From the NCBI GenBank assembly GCA_030435675.1, contig CM059622.1:16740001-16804000 (forward strand): 64,000 nucleotides of DNA, given 5' to 3'. Below, one piece after another: positions 45,745 to 56,375 of the stretch (position 1 is the stretch's first letter; every line of letters starts with the position of its first letter). Both the position numbers and the translations under genes were made by a program. The stretch comes from Steinernema hermaphroditum. Lineage: Eukaryota; Nematoda; Chromadorea; Rhabditida; Steinernematidae. Under the pieces are notes generated by a model. That model saw only the letters and a program-made list of their open reading frames with translations. It ran no database searches and had not been told where the DNA came from.

Positions 45745-45915
45745 CTCGTAGTTACGTCTCGGAGCCACTCGTTCTTCGTGCCTAGTAGACGGACTCTGGT
45801 CGTTCGCCTTTCCATCCGTCGCTAAGTCCTCGTTGACTTCGAGGAGGACTTCCTGACCTTATACGACCAAGTTTCGGATCCGCAGAGCAAAGCGGGGAGA
45901 ATGCACTGATCAAAG
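45745..45915 (-). mobile_element. Fragment of an RTE-type retrotransposon
   Basis: On the minus strand the segment reads ILPALLCGSETWSYK, the conserved end-of-reverse-transcriptase motif also seen at 8101-8415. Only a short piece remains. The rest of 45498-46956 shows several short open frames around 46600-46890 in all three frames but no gene I can support. Confidence 0.6.
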
Positions 45916-46956
45916 AGTCTTTGTTTCCATAGCATGTGAAGGTATTTTGGAGGTCAGGAAGTCCTCGCCTTAATGCCTAGTGAACAAAGTTCACAAACCA
46001 TGAAAATCCATAGGTATGAGCCTAAACCGGAGCCCGAGACAAGCCTGGATGTTTCAAGAGCACTCACGAACACTCATCGAATTTGGCGCGCATTGAATGT
46101 GGTGTCATCGCGACCAGTCGCTTCTGACCTTTTCTCTCTCGGAAACCACGGGATACACTGACTTCACGGACCACGGATGAGCTATGACGCGACGCGGAGG
46201 GACGAAACCGCGATGAATACCAGATACAGATGTCTACGAGACGACACAACGGATGAGAAGGACCAGACTCATGGAAGCTTCGAGAAGGAAGTCTAGACAG
46301 ACAGCGTGTTTGCAAGATCGATTCTTTGGGTCATTGTTGTTCGTGTATACCACCTGCGGGCTGGTCGTTTCGTGTTGCTGCGGTTTAACGTTATTGTGCG
46401 TGTGTTGGTGGTCGGCGAAGTAAAGTAGCCGTTGCATCGTATTCTTGGTTTTAGTTGGAGTCTTCTGGACCTATAAGTATTGCATTCGGGCGGTACGAGC
46501 TAGGTGGTGAAACTCTAGGTTGCGGACACTTGTCTTGACTCGATAGCGACAACATTCGGGTTGTCGTGAGCTTGAGGAGCAAGTGATATTGTAGGAGGCC
46601 GTTGCTTTGGCTAGTGCAACGGTTTACGGAGTGGATTATCCCGCGTGGCGCGATCGGTGCAGTCTATTCGAAGAAGAATCGTGCATCAGTCGTTTGGCGA
46701 GCAGTTATCGGATTCTACTCAAGGAACACCTTTGGCAGCGGTCAGCCGCCGTTTTATGTGGCGCCTTTTTGGAGCTCTTTTTTACACCCGTCTGCTATAT
46801 CTCAATCGTGCAATGCTTTATTTGTCCAAAAAATTACTCATCTACAATCTTCCTCGTGTAAAGCTAGCTTCTTATTTAGGAAATAAGAGCTTATAATATG
46901 CTTATCATAATATATACTCAGCAATGAATTCGTCACTTAAAATCATCTGAAGTTTC

Positions 46957-49900
46957 TTACATCTTCTCAATCTTCGTTCTTCTCAGCTTTTTGAGGAGCA
47001 AATGTTCCTTGTATGGAACGTAATTACCATGCTCAGAGCACCTGAATGTCAAGAACTTCGGCTGTAGTTTTCCGCAATGGCAATAGAGATGATCATCAAA
47101 GCCATAGCGAAGCACCTCATAACAGGTGTTGCACTTCCAAATTCTGAAGGTTTGCTGGTCACAGTTCTCTCTGGGGCACTGTAGCGATAGAACGGCCATG
47201 TGTGCTGGCTGAATGTACTCTCTGATGGGATTAGCGGAATAGTTGACCAAATTTTCTTCTTTTGTCGGAGGTTCGGCTCTTGGAGGAGACAAGCGGACAG
47301 GGACCTGGGGTTGATTAAGTGATGATAGAGGAATATAACGGGGGGCGGTTATAAATTGAGCCGTGGAACGTTGAAATGGATGTGGTCGCAATGATAGATT
47401 GGCCATAGCTGATTGGCAATCCATAAGATGTTGAGGAGGGCGGCTATTGAAAGCGGCAATGGGTCCATTTGGAACCGACTGGATTGGCGTGATAATATTG
47501 TTTTCCAAGTTGATTTCGAAGGCTGTCACAGGCTAAATATGTCAATTTACAAGTGTCTAACATTGGGGCCTACCATTGGATAGGCGATCTGTTTCGATAC
47601 AAAGATGATTTCTAGAGAACTTCCAGGACTCACGTGATCGTTTAGATCGATCTCCTCTCCGCCGTGGTAGAAAACGGCTACCTGAACGGCGGGTGAGCAC
47701 ATTTCTTGTAGGGGAACCCGTAAATAGGACTTGACCGTGTTGATCAAGGCCCACAACTTGAACGGCGGATTCAGCTCGAGATCTTTCGACTGGTATTTGG
47801 TTCCCCAAGGAGATACCATCTTGAAGTTCATGTGGAATACAGACTGACGGGAGCGACGCATATGGTACCATCCGTGAGAGAACTGAAGATGATGAAGTTT
47901 CCAATGGAGGATGGTTTTGAGGGTACTCACCTCAGGTTGCCTGTCGCTCTCCAGATATGTGAGCTTGTAGGTCTCGCCGGCGTGGAAGAACGATCTCTCT
48001 GGCCATTCGACATGCGCATACTGTCCAGTCAGCTTGTTCAGGTGCATAGCCGCCGCGATCACGTAGCCGTCCTCCCGACGAAGTTTGTCAATTCTGTTGT
48101 TGTGAATGTGTTCGAGACGTTTCTTCACCGTACACGACTTCGATCCGATTTCGAAGGGCTCCGTTTTAGTGTACGGGCGTCCATTAGTGCCAAGAATATT
48201 CGTCTCGATTACGATAAGGCATTCGTCTGGTTTCAGCTGCACTATGCATGAAGAAGTGCGAGGAATAGGTCGCCTACCGTAACATCTCCTGAAGGAAGCA
48301 CATGTGTGGTCTCTGGACTCGGCGTTCTTCGCTGCGGTTCACAATGAGGTTCTGTCCATACTGACTCTTTCGGTTTCTTTGACGGCACTTCAGATTCGAC
48401 ACTCGACGACTCTCGGCTTAGTGGCGATACAGAAGACCGTTCAGGCGCCTAAACAGTCCAGATCACCCAGAATCGACGTGTTGATAATCAGAAACGCCGC
48501 TATGAAAACTGGATTTTATTGGCTTACCTGGACGTCTTCTTCTGTCCCCAGAGGTTCAGCAAAGGTCACTCTTTTTCTGCTCTCTGAGCGACTTGGCCGG
48601 CAAGCTTCCGTGCCACCTGAAGGGACCCTTCTTCTTGAAAGACTTCGGGCACGCTGTCGAACGACCAGTGAAGCGTCCACCGCTGGGACGTGGAAGTAGA
48701 CCTCTTCATAATTACTATCCTGAACCATTGTATTGGGTTATGAATAGTGACATTTCAGTGATCGGTTTTACAAAGTGTACAAAGTGCCACCGATTTCACT
48801 TGAGAAACATAGGTCACACTTTGCCTTTGTATTTGCCAAATTTGCCCTATGAACAGCAACATCAGGTTTTTTCGGATGTTGGATCGGATTTTTCGGATTC
48901 GGATTTGCGAGTTCCAATCCGATCCACCAGCACTGATCTCGACCTACCATTGGATAATCAACACCATTCGCAACGAAGTGGATGTCGAAGGAGCTTCCCT
49001 CACTGAAATAGTCAGTGAATCCTAGCTCCTGTTTGACGGGTGCAGTCTGGTAGACAGCTACGTTCAGCACTGAGGAGCCCATCCTCGACAGGGGTGCACG
49101 CAGATACGACTTCGAATGGTAGATCAGCTGTGAAACCTTGTAAGGCCTGCACAGATTCAGGGTTGTGGTTTGAATCCAAGGTTCGAAGTGCGGCGGCAGA
49201 ACCAGTCGAAAGGTGACGCTGAAGGGGTACGGACGAGAAGGCTGCATCGGAAACCAACCGGGAGTCGGCTGAAAGTGTAGAGAAGGTTTAGTTTTGCTGG
49301 AATGCCTGTCCCATATGTTATATTGCTTCTTAAAGAACGGCCAGCCTTCTCACTACTTAGCTTGTTATAATATTGGGTCATTCAGTGGTGGTGTATCTTC
49401 CAGTGGTAAGCTTTCGGATTCGATCAGAGGAGCGCTCGCTTTCAGACGTAAACAAAAGACAAAAAGAGACCCATGCCGGCGTCGAACCGACCCGGTCCGA
49501 TTACAAATCGAGCACGTTCGCTTTGAGCCACGCAAGCAGTTGAGAACATATTGGGTGACAGCCTTCGGGACTCTGGGTCATCCATTTGTTTACTGCTTTA
49601 AACTTAAACAAAACCTATCCTATTCTTGCCGTCCACAAAGAATTTTAGTGTCTTACTTTTAGTGCCCGCAGGGCCACTGGGCTTTTAGCAGCTGCTTTCA
49701 TATGTTTTATGGTACAATCAGCTAGACAAAACCGAGATCACCATTCAAGAAAGAATCACCAAGGTGAGATCGAAACATGAGTCCTCTATTTATCGAAATA
49801 ACAGCTTGAAAATGTGACCTACCGTCTGCTCTTCTCTGCTCTCGTCATACTTAAATCTATAAGTTTGTCCAGCTTCGAATAACACCGAATTCGCGTTTTC

Positions 49901-51806
49901 GACCAATTCGAAAGTTCCCGTTGTCCAATTCATCTTGAAAGCCGCGCCCAGAACATTATAGCCATCTTTACGACACTGATTGAGTTTGTTGTTATGAAGC
50001 TGTACCAGGCGTCTCTTAATAGGTCCAGATTGGGGTCCAATCTTGAAGTTTTCGACGTAAGTGAACGTCCTTCCATCACTTCCGCAAATATTGGTGTCGA
50101 TGTCGATTCGACACTCGTTTGCTTCCAACTAAAGAACTAGCTGATCTCAGTGCGTAATATTTCGAACATACATTAGTCTGTTTGGCAATCACCCTTAGAG
50201 GTACGGTAGATAGAGGGTTGGGACTGGGGCTCTTTTCACGACGTATTAAGGGTGCTTTTGGTTCGGGGACCGTAGTGAACACTGGCTCCCTTGGTGTTGC
50301 CGGTGGCATTGATCGGATTTCTGGCTCGACTGGTAATGGCTCTGGGGTTGTAAGCGGCAGAGAGGGCAGATCTAAGACCTAAATAGTTCAAATTATATGG
50401 TGCCCAAGCCGATGAAACTTGTATTATCATGAATAAATTGACGGAACAACCCTTATTCCGAAAAATGAAGCACTGAGAATAATACAAAAACTAGCGGTTC
50501 TAGCCACGTCGTTGTTGACCCTCTCGCTTACATTGATGACGGCAGGCCGTTCAACTTCTTTGGTCTCATCGGGTTCTGCAAAGGTCATTCTTGTTCTGCT
50601 CTCTGAGCGACTTGGCCGGCGATCTTCTTTTCGCTTCATGCCACCTGAAGGGACCCTTCTTCTTGAAAGACTTCGGGCACGCTGTCGAACGACCAGTGGA
50701 GCGTCCACCGCTGGGACGTGGAAGTAGACCTCTTCATAATTACTATCCTGAACCATTGTATTGGGTTATGAATAGTGACATTTCAGTGATCGGTTTTACA
50801 AAGTGTACAAAGTGCCACCGATTTCACTTGAGAAACATAGGTCACTCTTTGCCTTTGTATCCCCTATATATAAATGGAGAACCGACGGGTCCGTTGGTCT
50901 GTGTGTGTGTTTTTCCGTGAGCACGGGGAAAACACCCACACAAAATAAGAACCCCGAGGGGAACCGACCCCGGCACCGCCTGCTTACAAACGAAGCACGT
51001 TCGCAATGAGCCACGCAAGCAGTTGATATGGTAGCGCTATACGTCCACCATATCTCTGGGGACGCAAGGCTTTGCGTTTCTTTACAGTTTTTGTGCCGTT
51101 TTTAGCGTATTTTTTAGCTTTGCAGTTTTTTGGACAACTTCAGCCATTTGCATGAGCACCAATCTTGCCACCCGCAGGGCTACGGGCTAATTGGCTTTTA
51201 GTACCTAAAAAGGGCTCGAATTCGCGCGCAGCCGGGTTTATTTATATAAAAAGGCCGACTTTATGCACGTTCGAATAGGTAGAATGAAATCATCAAATGG
51301 TTAGAACAAAAAGCTGCTCGTGGATGACTTTGAAAATATGCTATCCTAAGAGTCATACAGAAATATGTCATTTTGGTAAAGTTAGTGTAAGAATAAGAGG
51401 TAGGAAACACTCTAGAAGGATAGCTTAGGTGCTATAGCAGTGCACTAGTCCAATCGGACGCAGTGGTAAACGCTGCGAATTTAGTTTTTTTTTACGTTTA
51501 TGGTATAATTGCATATGGTTGTCCACAAGTTACCTTATTTGAGTGAAATTCTATAGTGTATTTCGAGTCTTTGTTGCACATCCTGGTGTGGAAAGATTGT
51601 GGATCTTGGAGTAGTTCGGTCACACAGTTCGGGCGTTTCTCGTACACGAGCGCCCAGTGCTCCTTGGCGTTGATCGTTCCACAGCGATTGTTGAACACAT
51701 GGCGCACTACATCCGTCACAGAGACGAATTTTCCGTTTGTTTCAATGGTGACGCCGGACGGCAGAATGGCTCCGGCGTTGTCCCAGTATCTTACTTCAAT
51801 AGACAT
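46957..51806 (-). CDS. Tandem beta-grasp-like / zinc-ribbon protein, GTPase-less paralog (gene B)
   Basis: A predicted 945-residue protein. Exons (minus order): 51806-51534, 50747-50532, 50378-50172, 50128-49823, 49268-48948, 48719-48528, 48448-48278, 48236-47931, 47843-47574, 47532-46957; every intron is phase 0. Modules: D1 (1-91), Ser/Arg linker, Pro linker, D2 (233-334), D3 (335-441), a second Ser/Arg linker, D2' (563-664), D3' (665-754), then a linker and a zinc ribbon (CPRENC, CNTC, CHCG, near 873-920). D1-D3 look like small alpha/beta folds, perhaps beta-grasp/ubiquitin-like; this is inference. The same D1/D2/D3/ribbon series leads into a GTPase in gene A (56376-61616). Here the frame stops after LLLKKLRRTKIEKM, where the GTPase would start. 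It could be two genes split near 48800, but no second D1 is seen there. Confidence 0.7.
48577..48837. repeat. Recent segmental duplication, copy 1 (partner 50598-50861)
   Basis: About 260 bp including the second Ser/Arg-linker exon of gene B and its upstream intron is almost identical to 50598-50861. The difference is mainly a short indel inside the exon. The intron part is as well kept as the exon, which points to recent duplication or gene conversion and not to selection. Confidence 0.85.
49440..49690 (-). mobile_element. SINE fragment with tRNA-like head, reversed copy
   Basis: On the minus strand it reads TGGCTCAAAGCGAACG (A box) and GTCGGTTCGACGCCGG (B-box region), with a TTTGTAA anticodon-like loop, and ends near GCCCAGTGGCCCTGCGGG. 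Same family as 31809-32250. It sits in the intron between the D2 and D3 exons of gene B. Confidence 0.6.
50598..50861. repeat. Recent segmental duplication, copy 2 (partner 48577-48837)
   Basis: Holds the first Ser/Arg-linker exon of gene B and its upstream intron. Identity to copy 1 ends sharply at CCTTTGTAT, after which the two sequences are unrelated. Confidence 0.85.
50885..51245 (-). mobile_element. SINE with tRNA-like promoter, reversed full-length-like copy
   Basis: On the minus strand it starts with AAACCCGGCTGCGCGCG and ends with the tRNA-like part (A box TGGCTCATTGCGAACG; B box GGTCGGTTCCCC). The core matches 11226-11405 closely. It lies in intron 1 of gene B. Confidence 0.75.
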
Positions 51807-51964
51807 CCTTAAAACTGAAATAGAATCGATAAAAGAGGAAGAGTACAAGCAATTGTATCAAGAGACTTAAGGCCGACTTCATGCACGTTCGAGTAGTTCG
51901 AGTAATTTTAAGAAGAAATCGAAAATACTCACCTTAAATGCTAAAAGAAGAAATGCTAAAAATC

Positions 51965-52345
51965 AATGGAAACCAGTCGAGGGGAAGCGCAGACGGATTG
52001 TGGCGTTTATCGTCCCTTCGCCGTTGTCTTGGTATCTTATCAGTACTTCTTTCTTATAAGCAAACAAGACTCGTCATAGGCTGTCGCCATTGATTGGTCG
52101 TGTGAACGGTTACTTCCAGTTGTTTTGTGTTTGGAAAATATGGGAAAAAAGATACGATTCACAGGGTTCCATACAAACGGGTCACGGATGGTGAAATCAG
52201 CTTCTCGAGGCCGAAAAGAAGATGGACGACTAAGAATGTTCTTTTTTCTTCCACACAAAGTTCTTGAGGGAGTGGCCACAGAACAGGTTGTTCCAGAGGT
52301 TTCTGAGGTACGGTTTCTCGTGGTTCCTGGAGATCTACAATAAAA
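51965..52345 (-). pseudogene. Decayed D1-module relic of the GTPase family
   Basis: At 52050-51965 (minus) the frame EVLIRYQDNGEGTINATIRL resembles the start of D1 in gene B (MSIEVRYWDNAG). Upstream, at 52345-52200, is a Pro/Glu-rich piece (LQEPRETVPQKPLEQP) like a family linker. Stops break it and no GTPase follows. It lies between genes B and C. Confidence 0.45.
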
Positions 52346-52399
52346 ACGGGTTACTTTTGACAGATTGGGTACAATTTCACGTTGCATTTCTCCGTTCCT

Positions 52400-52700
52400 T
52401 GGTGGTTAGGATCCCCAGACGCAAAACTACTTTGCTGTCCAACACAGGGCAGAGTTCGTGGTTCGTCCAGAAAACCTTTCTGTCCCTTGGCCTAGATGTT
52501 GCCCAACATCATGCTGAAATTAGTTTCTTGGAAAACCTCGTGGTTTTCAAGAAATAAGCCTTAGGGCGCAGTGTGTTTTATTGTCTAATTACTTGTCTGC
52601 CGGTCCCAGCACAACTTCCATGAAGGACACAACCGTAGTTCCCGCGTTTCCCGCGAGCTTGCGCTCATTCGGCCGAGGACGTCACGTATTTATTTTGTAT
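52400..52700 (+). repeat. Copy of the fold-back family interior
   Basis: GGCAGAGTTCG-GGTTCGTCC, GTTGCCCAACATCATGCTGA and CCGTAGTTCCCGCGTTT match the interior of 4919-5620. 52700-53129 holds nothing further that I recognise. Confidence 0.65.
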
Positions 52701-53129
52701 TACGTTCTTGGACACATCATCAACGAAAATGAAGGCATGTTGCCAAGCACTCATAGCGCGTCTGGAGAAGCCTTACAATAGTTCTTGTCTAAACGATTTC
52801 AGGCTGTCTTGTTAGGACCCAAAAGTCTCGAGAGCCTCGAGGATTTCTTTTTCGAGAAAATTAGAGAATTGCACAACACTGTTCCGCATGGGCAGCTGAT
52901 ATTTTTTAAGATACGATGACGACATGTTGACAAAAATGTCTCATTTAATGATGGCGACCTTGAACGAAGCCATTCTCATGTGGTGGTTGACAGTGGGTGT
53001 TAATTCATTTAAAATAACAAAGACAATTCATTTTCTTCGTCATAGCATTATCGGGAACTGAGAAGTCGATCATTAGAGAATCACTAAAAGAGCATGAATA
53101 TAGAAAACCTTCGCGCAGATTTAACTGAC

Positions 53130-55744
53130 CTATACTTTCATCAACGAGGGGGTGATCTCGTCGAATGCTTCCATGGACTCTCGGATACGGTAGATTCCCT
53201 GGCTCAGCCCCATAAGCTCGTCCTTGTATTTCACGACGTCGCTTATCGAGATTTGTCCACCGCTTTTTCTTTTCAGGAGTTCGAGCTCCTCTTCATACGT
53301 GGAGACGCTTTCGGCGAGGTGTTGAGCAGCGGTCTTGTTGGAGTTTGTTTCTTTAATCGTAGCATCGAACTGGGCGGCGTCCCTTGACCTCTTCAAGCAT
53401 TCCAAATACAGATCGTCATGGGTGACGATGGAGTTCTGGGCCAAGAACGTGGACAGACGTGCGCAGATGTGCTCGATTTTCCGCTCATCTTCTTCCAAGT
53501 GCTTCGCGAGTTCTTCGTAGAACTTCATCGCCTGCTTGTTGGTTATAGAAATGTTCGCTTCGGAGAACTTCGAGCTGGTGGGAGTGGTGATTACCTCTTT
53601 CGCGTGCTTGGTTAGGTAGTGCATCGTCCAAGAGCATTGGCATTGACGGCAAATTCCCGTCTTCTCGTCGATCACGTCACAGTTCTTAAGCGCTGGCTCC
53701 GGTAACTTTCTAAGAGGCACTCCTTCCATCAGAATGTTGTTTTGACAGACCGTCCGAGCACATTCGGGGGTCGAACAAACCAGCTTTGTGGAGTCGAGCA
53801 ACCTGAATTGGGTGGTCTTGATGCTGTGCTGCTTGACTTCATCGAGAGATGTTCCCTTCTTGCCACTATACAGCAAAGACAACTCCTCTTGAATCTTCTT
53901 TCTATTCTTTCCGATGGACTTCACGGTTTCGGCGGCAATGTGAATGAGGTTTTCCACGATTCTTCGGGTTTCGGCGACGGGCTGAAACCGCCGGAGGTCG
54001 TGTGGTTCGCGTAGGGCAACTTGGCGGAGAAGACGGGTCGCGGAGCTTCTGGAAATGGAGATTCTTAAGAGACTGTATAGCGGTCGCTGTACCTTGACTT
54101 ATCCCAACTCTCGCGGTAATCTTCCGCGGTCCTGCCGATGGCAACGTTCTGCGCTTTGGTGCTCAAATATCGGAAGCCAGCGTTGTCGAAGTAGAACGTA
54201 GCGCTCGTGGTCAAAATGTAGGCGATCTCCTGCTCGTGGAAGAACTTGTTGAGGTGATCGATGGACGGCGCAGCATTGAAGTGGTTATCGTTCGCATGGG
54301 TGAAACAGAAGAAGACGTTCTTGAACACCTCCTTGTCCAGTTGGGAGCGAATGCTGCTCAGACAGAACTTCATCGGATCCGAAAGTCTGTCGCTGGACTT
54401 GAGGACCACACAGATCGCGTGGATTTGGCCTACGGTCAAGACCTGCCTCAGGATCATATCCAGATTCTTCTTATCCTGTTCGGCCTTTCTTGTGTCGCCG
54501 AAGCCCGGACTGTCGATGATACGGTAGTGCTTGTGGTTGTAGGAGAACTCGTAGGAACGGGGAGTTTGGGTCACCGACTCTCCAGCCGTATTAAAGTTCT
54601 CATTTCGATCCGATTTTCCTACCCTGACCGTCTTGTACTGGTCATAAACGTCGCACACTTCGAAGAACGACGGAATCACCGCCACCGGTTCTTGTCCGTC
54701 GGCACTGTCTATCGACGTGAAGTTCAAATAGGTAAGCATCGAGTTGATGAAGGTCGACTTTCCAGAGCCGGTCTCTCCAACAAGAAGGATGTTGTAGATG
54801 GTGTCGTCTTCTTCCAAAGACATGATGGTGGAATGAGGAGGCATCTGAAAAGTGGCTTTTTAGGAAATCGAGCCAGTTAACTCAACTATCTGTCAAGAAT
54901 CTAACGATCTAACAGGGCCAAGTTAACCTGCCACATCGATCGCAGAACTTGGCCTCTTAGTTCCTATGACCTCAGGATTCGATTCGCCTCGTGACTCACC
55001 ACTTTGGGCCGGTTCTCCTTTCCACGAATCACAATCCTATACGTCGCACCTTCCATTATCTCCACATTGCAGTAGTCGTCGTCCAGATTGACGTACACTC
55101 CATTTTGATTTGCCTGGACATGCACGAAGAACTTCCCAGTAAGCATGTTTTTAGATATCAGTATCTCCCTCACAACGTCTTCTACCGACGGCGCTGGAGA
55201 GCTCTGGATCTTGTACATTGTAGTTGTTGAGCCACTGTCCGTGACGACTTCAAGAGCGACCTGGTTGTCGTAAATATAGTGGGCCTGAGAACGCTACAGA
55301 TCAGTCATATGCAGGTGTATGTAGAGTGGGTATACCTGCTGCTCCACATAACTCCTGCAATCCTCATAATCTTCCTCGGTGTCGTTACTGAACAGCGGGA
55401 AAACGTGAGCGCTACCATAAAGGCTGTCCTATAATGCTCATATGATACGGCTCATTTAAAAGCTCTCTTACGTGATCGGTCCATAAAGAACTATCACTGA
55501 AGACAACTTCGAAGCGTTCGCCGTCTACGGGGTAAACGCACTTGATGTCCTCGTCGACATTCACATATTCGTTGAACTTCAGCGAGTACTTTCTCAGAAG
55601 AACTCCCAGCTCTTTAGCGGGTTTCCTGAATCTCTCCAGGTAGAGGTTTTCTAGGATTTTCTCGATGTTATCGTGGCTCACGAGCGGAATATCCACTTGG
55701 ATGTTTGTCTTAACGACTTTGACGAAAATAGACGGATGCACCAT
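53130..55744 (-). CDS. Beta-grasp-like / septin-AIG1-like GTPase with coiled-coil Cys-rich tail (gene C)
   Basis: A predicted 773-residue protein. Exons (minus order): 55744-55472, 55428-55336, 55284-55000, 54844-54093, 54048-53130. Exon 1 (1-91) is a D1-type module; exon 3 (123-217) is another small alpha/beta module. The GTPase (about 218-460) has G1 GETGSGKST (about 240), G3 DSPGFGD and a likely G4 FCFTHAND. This is a TRAFAC/septin-AIG1-type P-loop GTPase. The C-terminal 300 residues are coiled-coil-rich around a Cys/His cluster (CSTPECARTVC, CDVIDEKTGICRQCQCSWTMH) that recurs in gene A. The zinc ribbon before the GTPase in gene A is absent. The GTPase exon starts with an in-frame ATG, so a shorter GTPase-only product is possible. 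Related large GTPases often act at membranes in defence; no role can be shown here. Confidence 0.82.
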
Positions 55745-55864
55745 CTTCTGAAATGCATTAGAAGCTCTGTAAATAAGGCAGGTGCAAAGTAGTTCTGGAA
55801 CGAAACCAGTAGATGGGATATGATAGAAGATCAATAAAAGACTTATTTATCAAACACAATGATG

Positions 55865-56260
55865 GCTAAAGATTACGTGACGGTGGTGCTGGAGGTTCCA
55901 TGGTAACAACCTGAAAGTGATTACTTATGAATAATTAAGCGAATAACGTATAAATTTCCAAAAAAAAGCCAAATAAAAGGCTGAAGGGAGAGGGCATTGT
56001 TTATGTTGATTATAGCAATATATAGCAATTTTGGAAATAACATATTTCGTGCGTGCTTTACATTCAGTGAGGGAGCGGTCAACGTATTTATCAGATCGGT
56101 AAGGTGGAAAGATTACCTAGATATACATTTCTACGAGGATAGAATCGACTACCTGCCCGAAAAAAAGAGGGCTGAGGTTGTGCAGTCGAATGTGCACGAG
56201 GAACTGACCTTTCGAGATCATGTTTCCTGCCTGTCGCCCGCAGATCCTTAGTGCTTAAAG
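55865..56260 (-). pseudogene. Possible relic of a small family exon between genes A and C
   Basis: On the minus strand a frame with KGQFLVHIRLHNL (near 56210) resembles GKFFVHVQANQN of gene C. A potential acceptor before VVTMEPPAPPSRNL and a stop near 55870 follow. It is too short and broken to call a gene. Confidence 0.25.
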
Positions 56261-56375
56261 GAAGCACGCAGCCACTATATTCGAAAAAAATGCGCGAAAT
56301 CTAACGCGATCTCACAGGCCAACTCTTCGCTATTAATCTTTCAATAAACAAACTTCGAACCTACTGTTAAGCTTC

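Noticed and set aside
46600..46890. Small gene with three overlapping open frames
   Set aside because: All three frames are open, which points to base composition; no splice-consistent model or homology was found.
49440..51245. Real tRNA genes in the introns of gene B
   Set aside because: The tRNA-like parts are joined to the shared SINE core, so they are SINE promoters.
53335..54880. Plus-strand open frames opposite gene C
   Set aside because: They are antisense shadows of the GTPase and coiled-coil exons.
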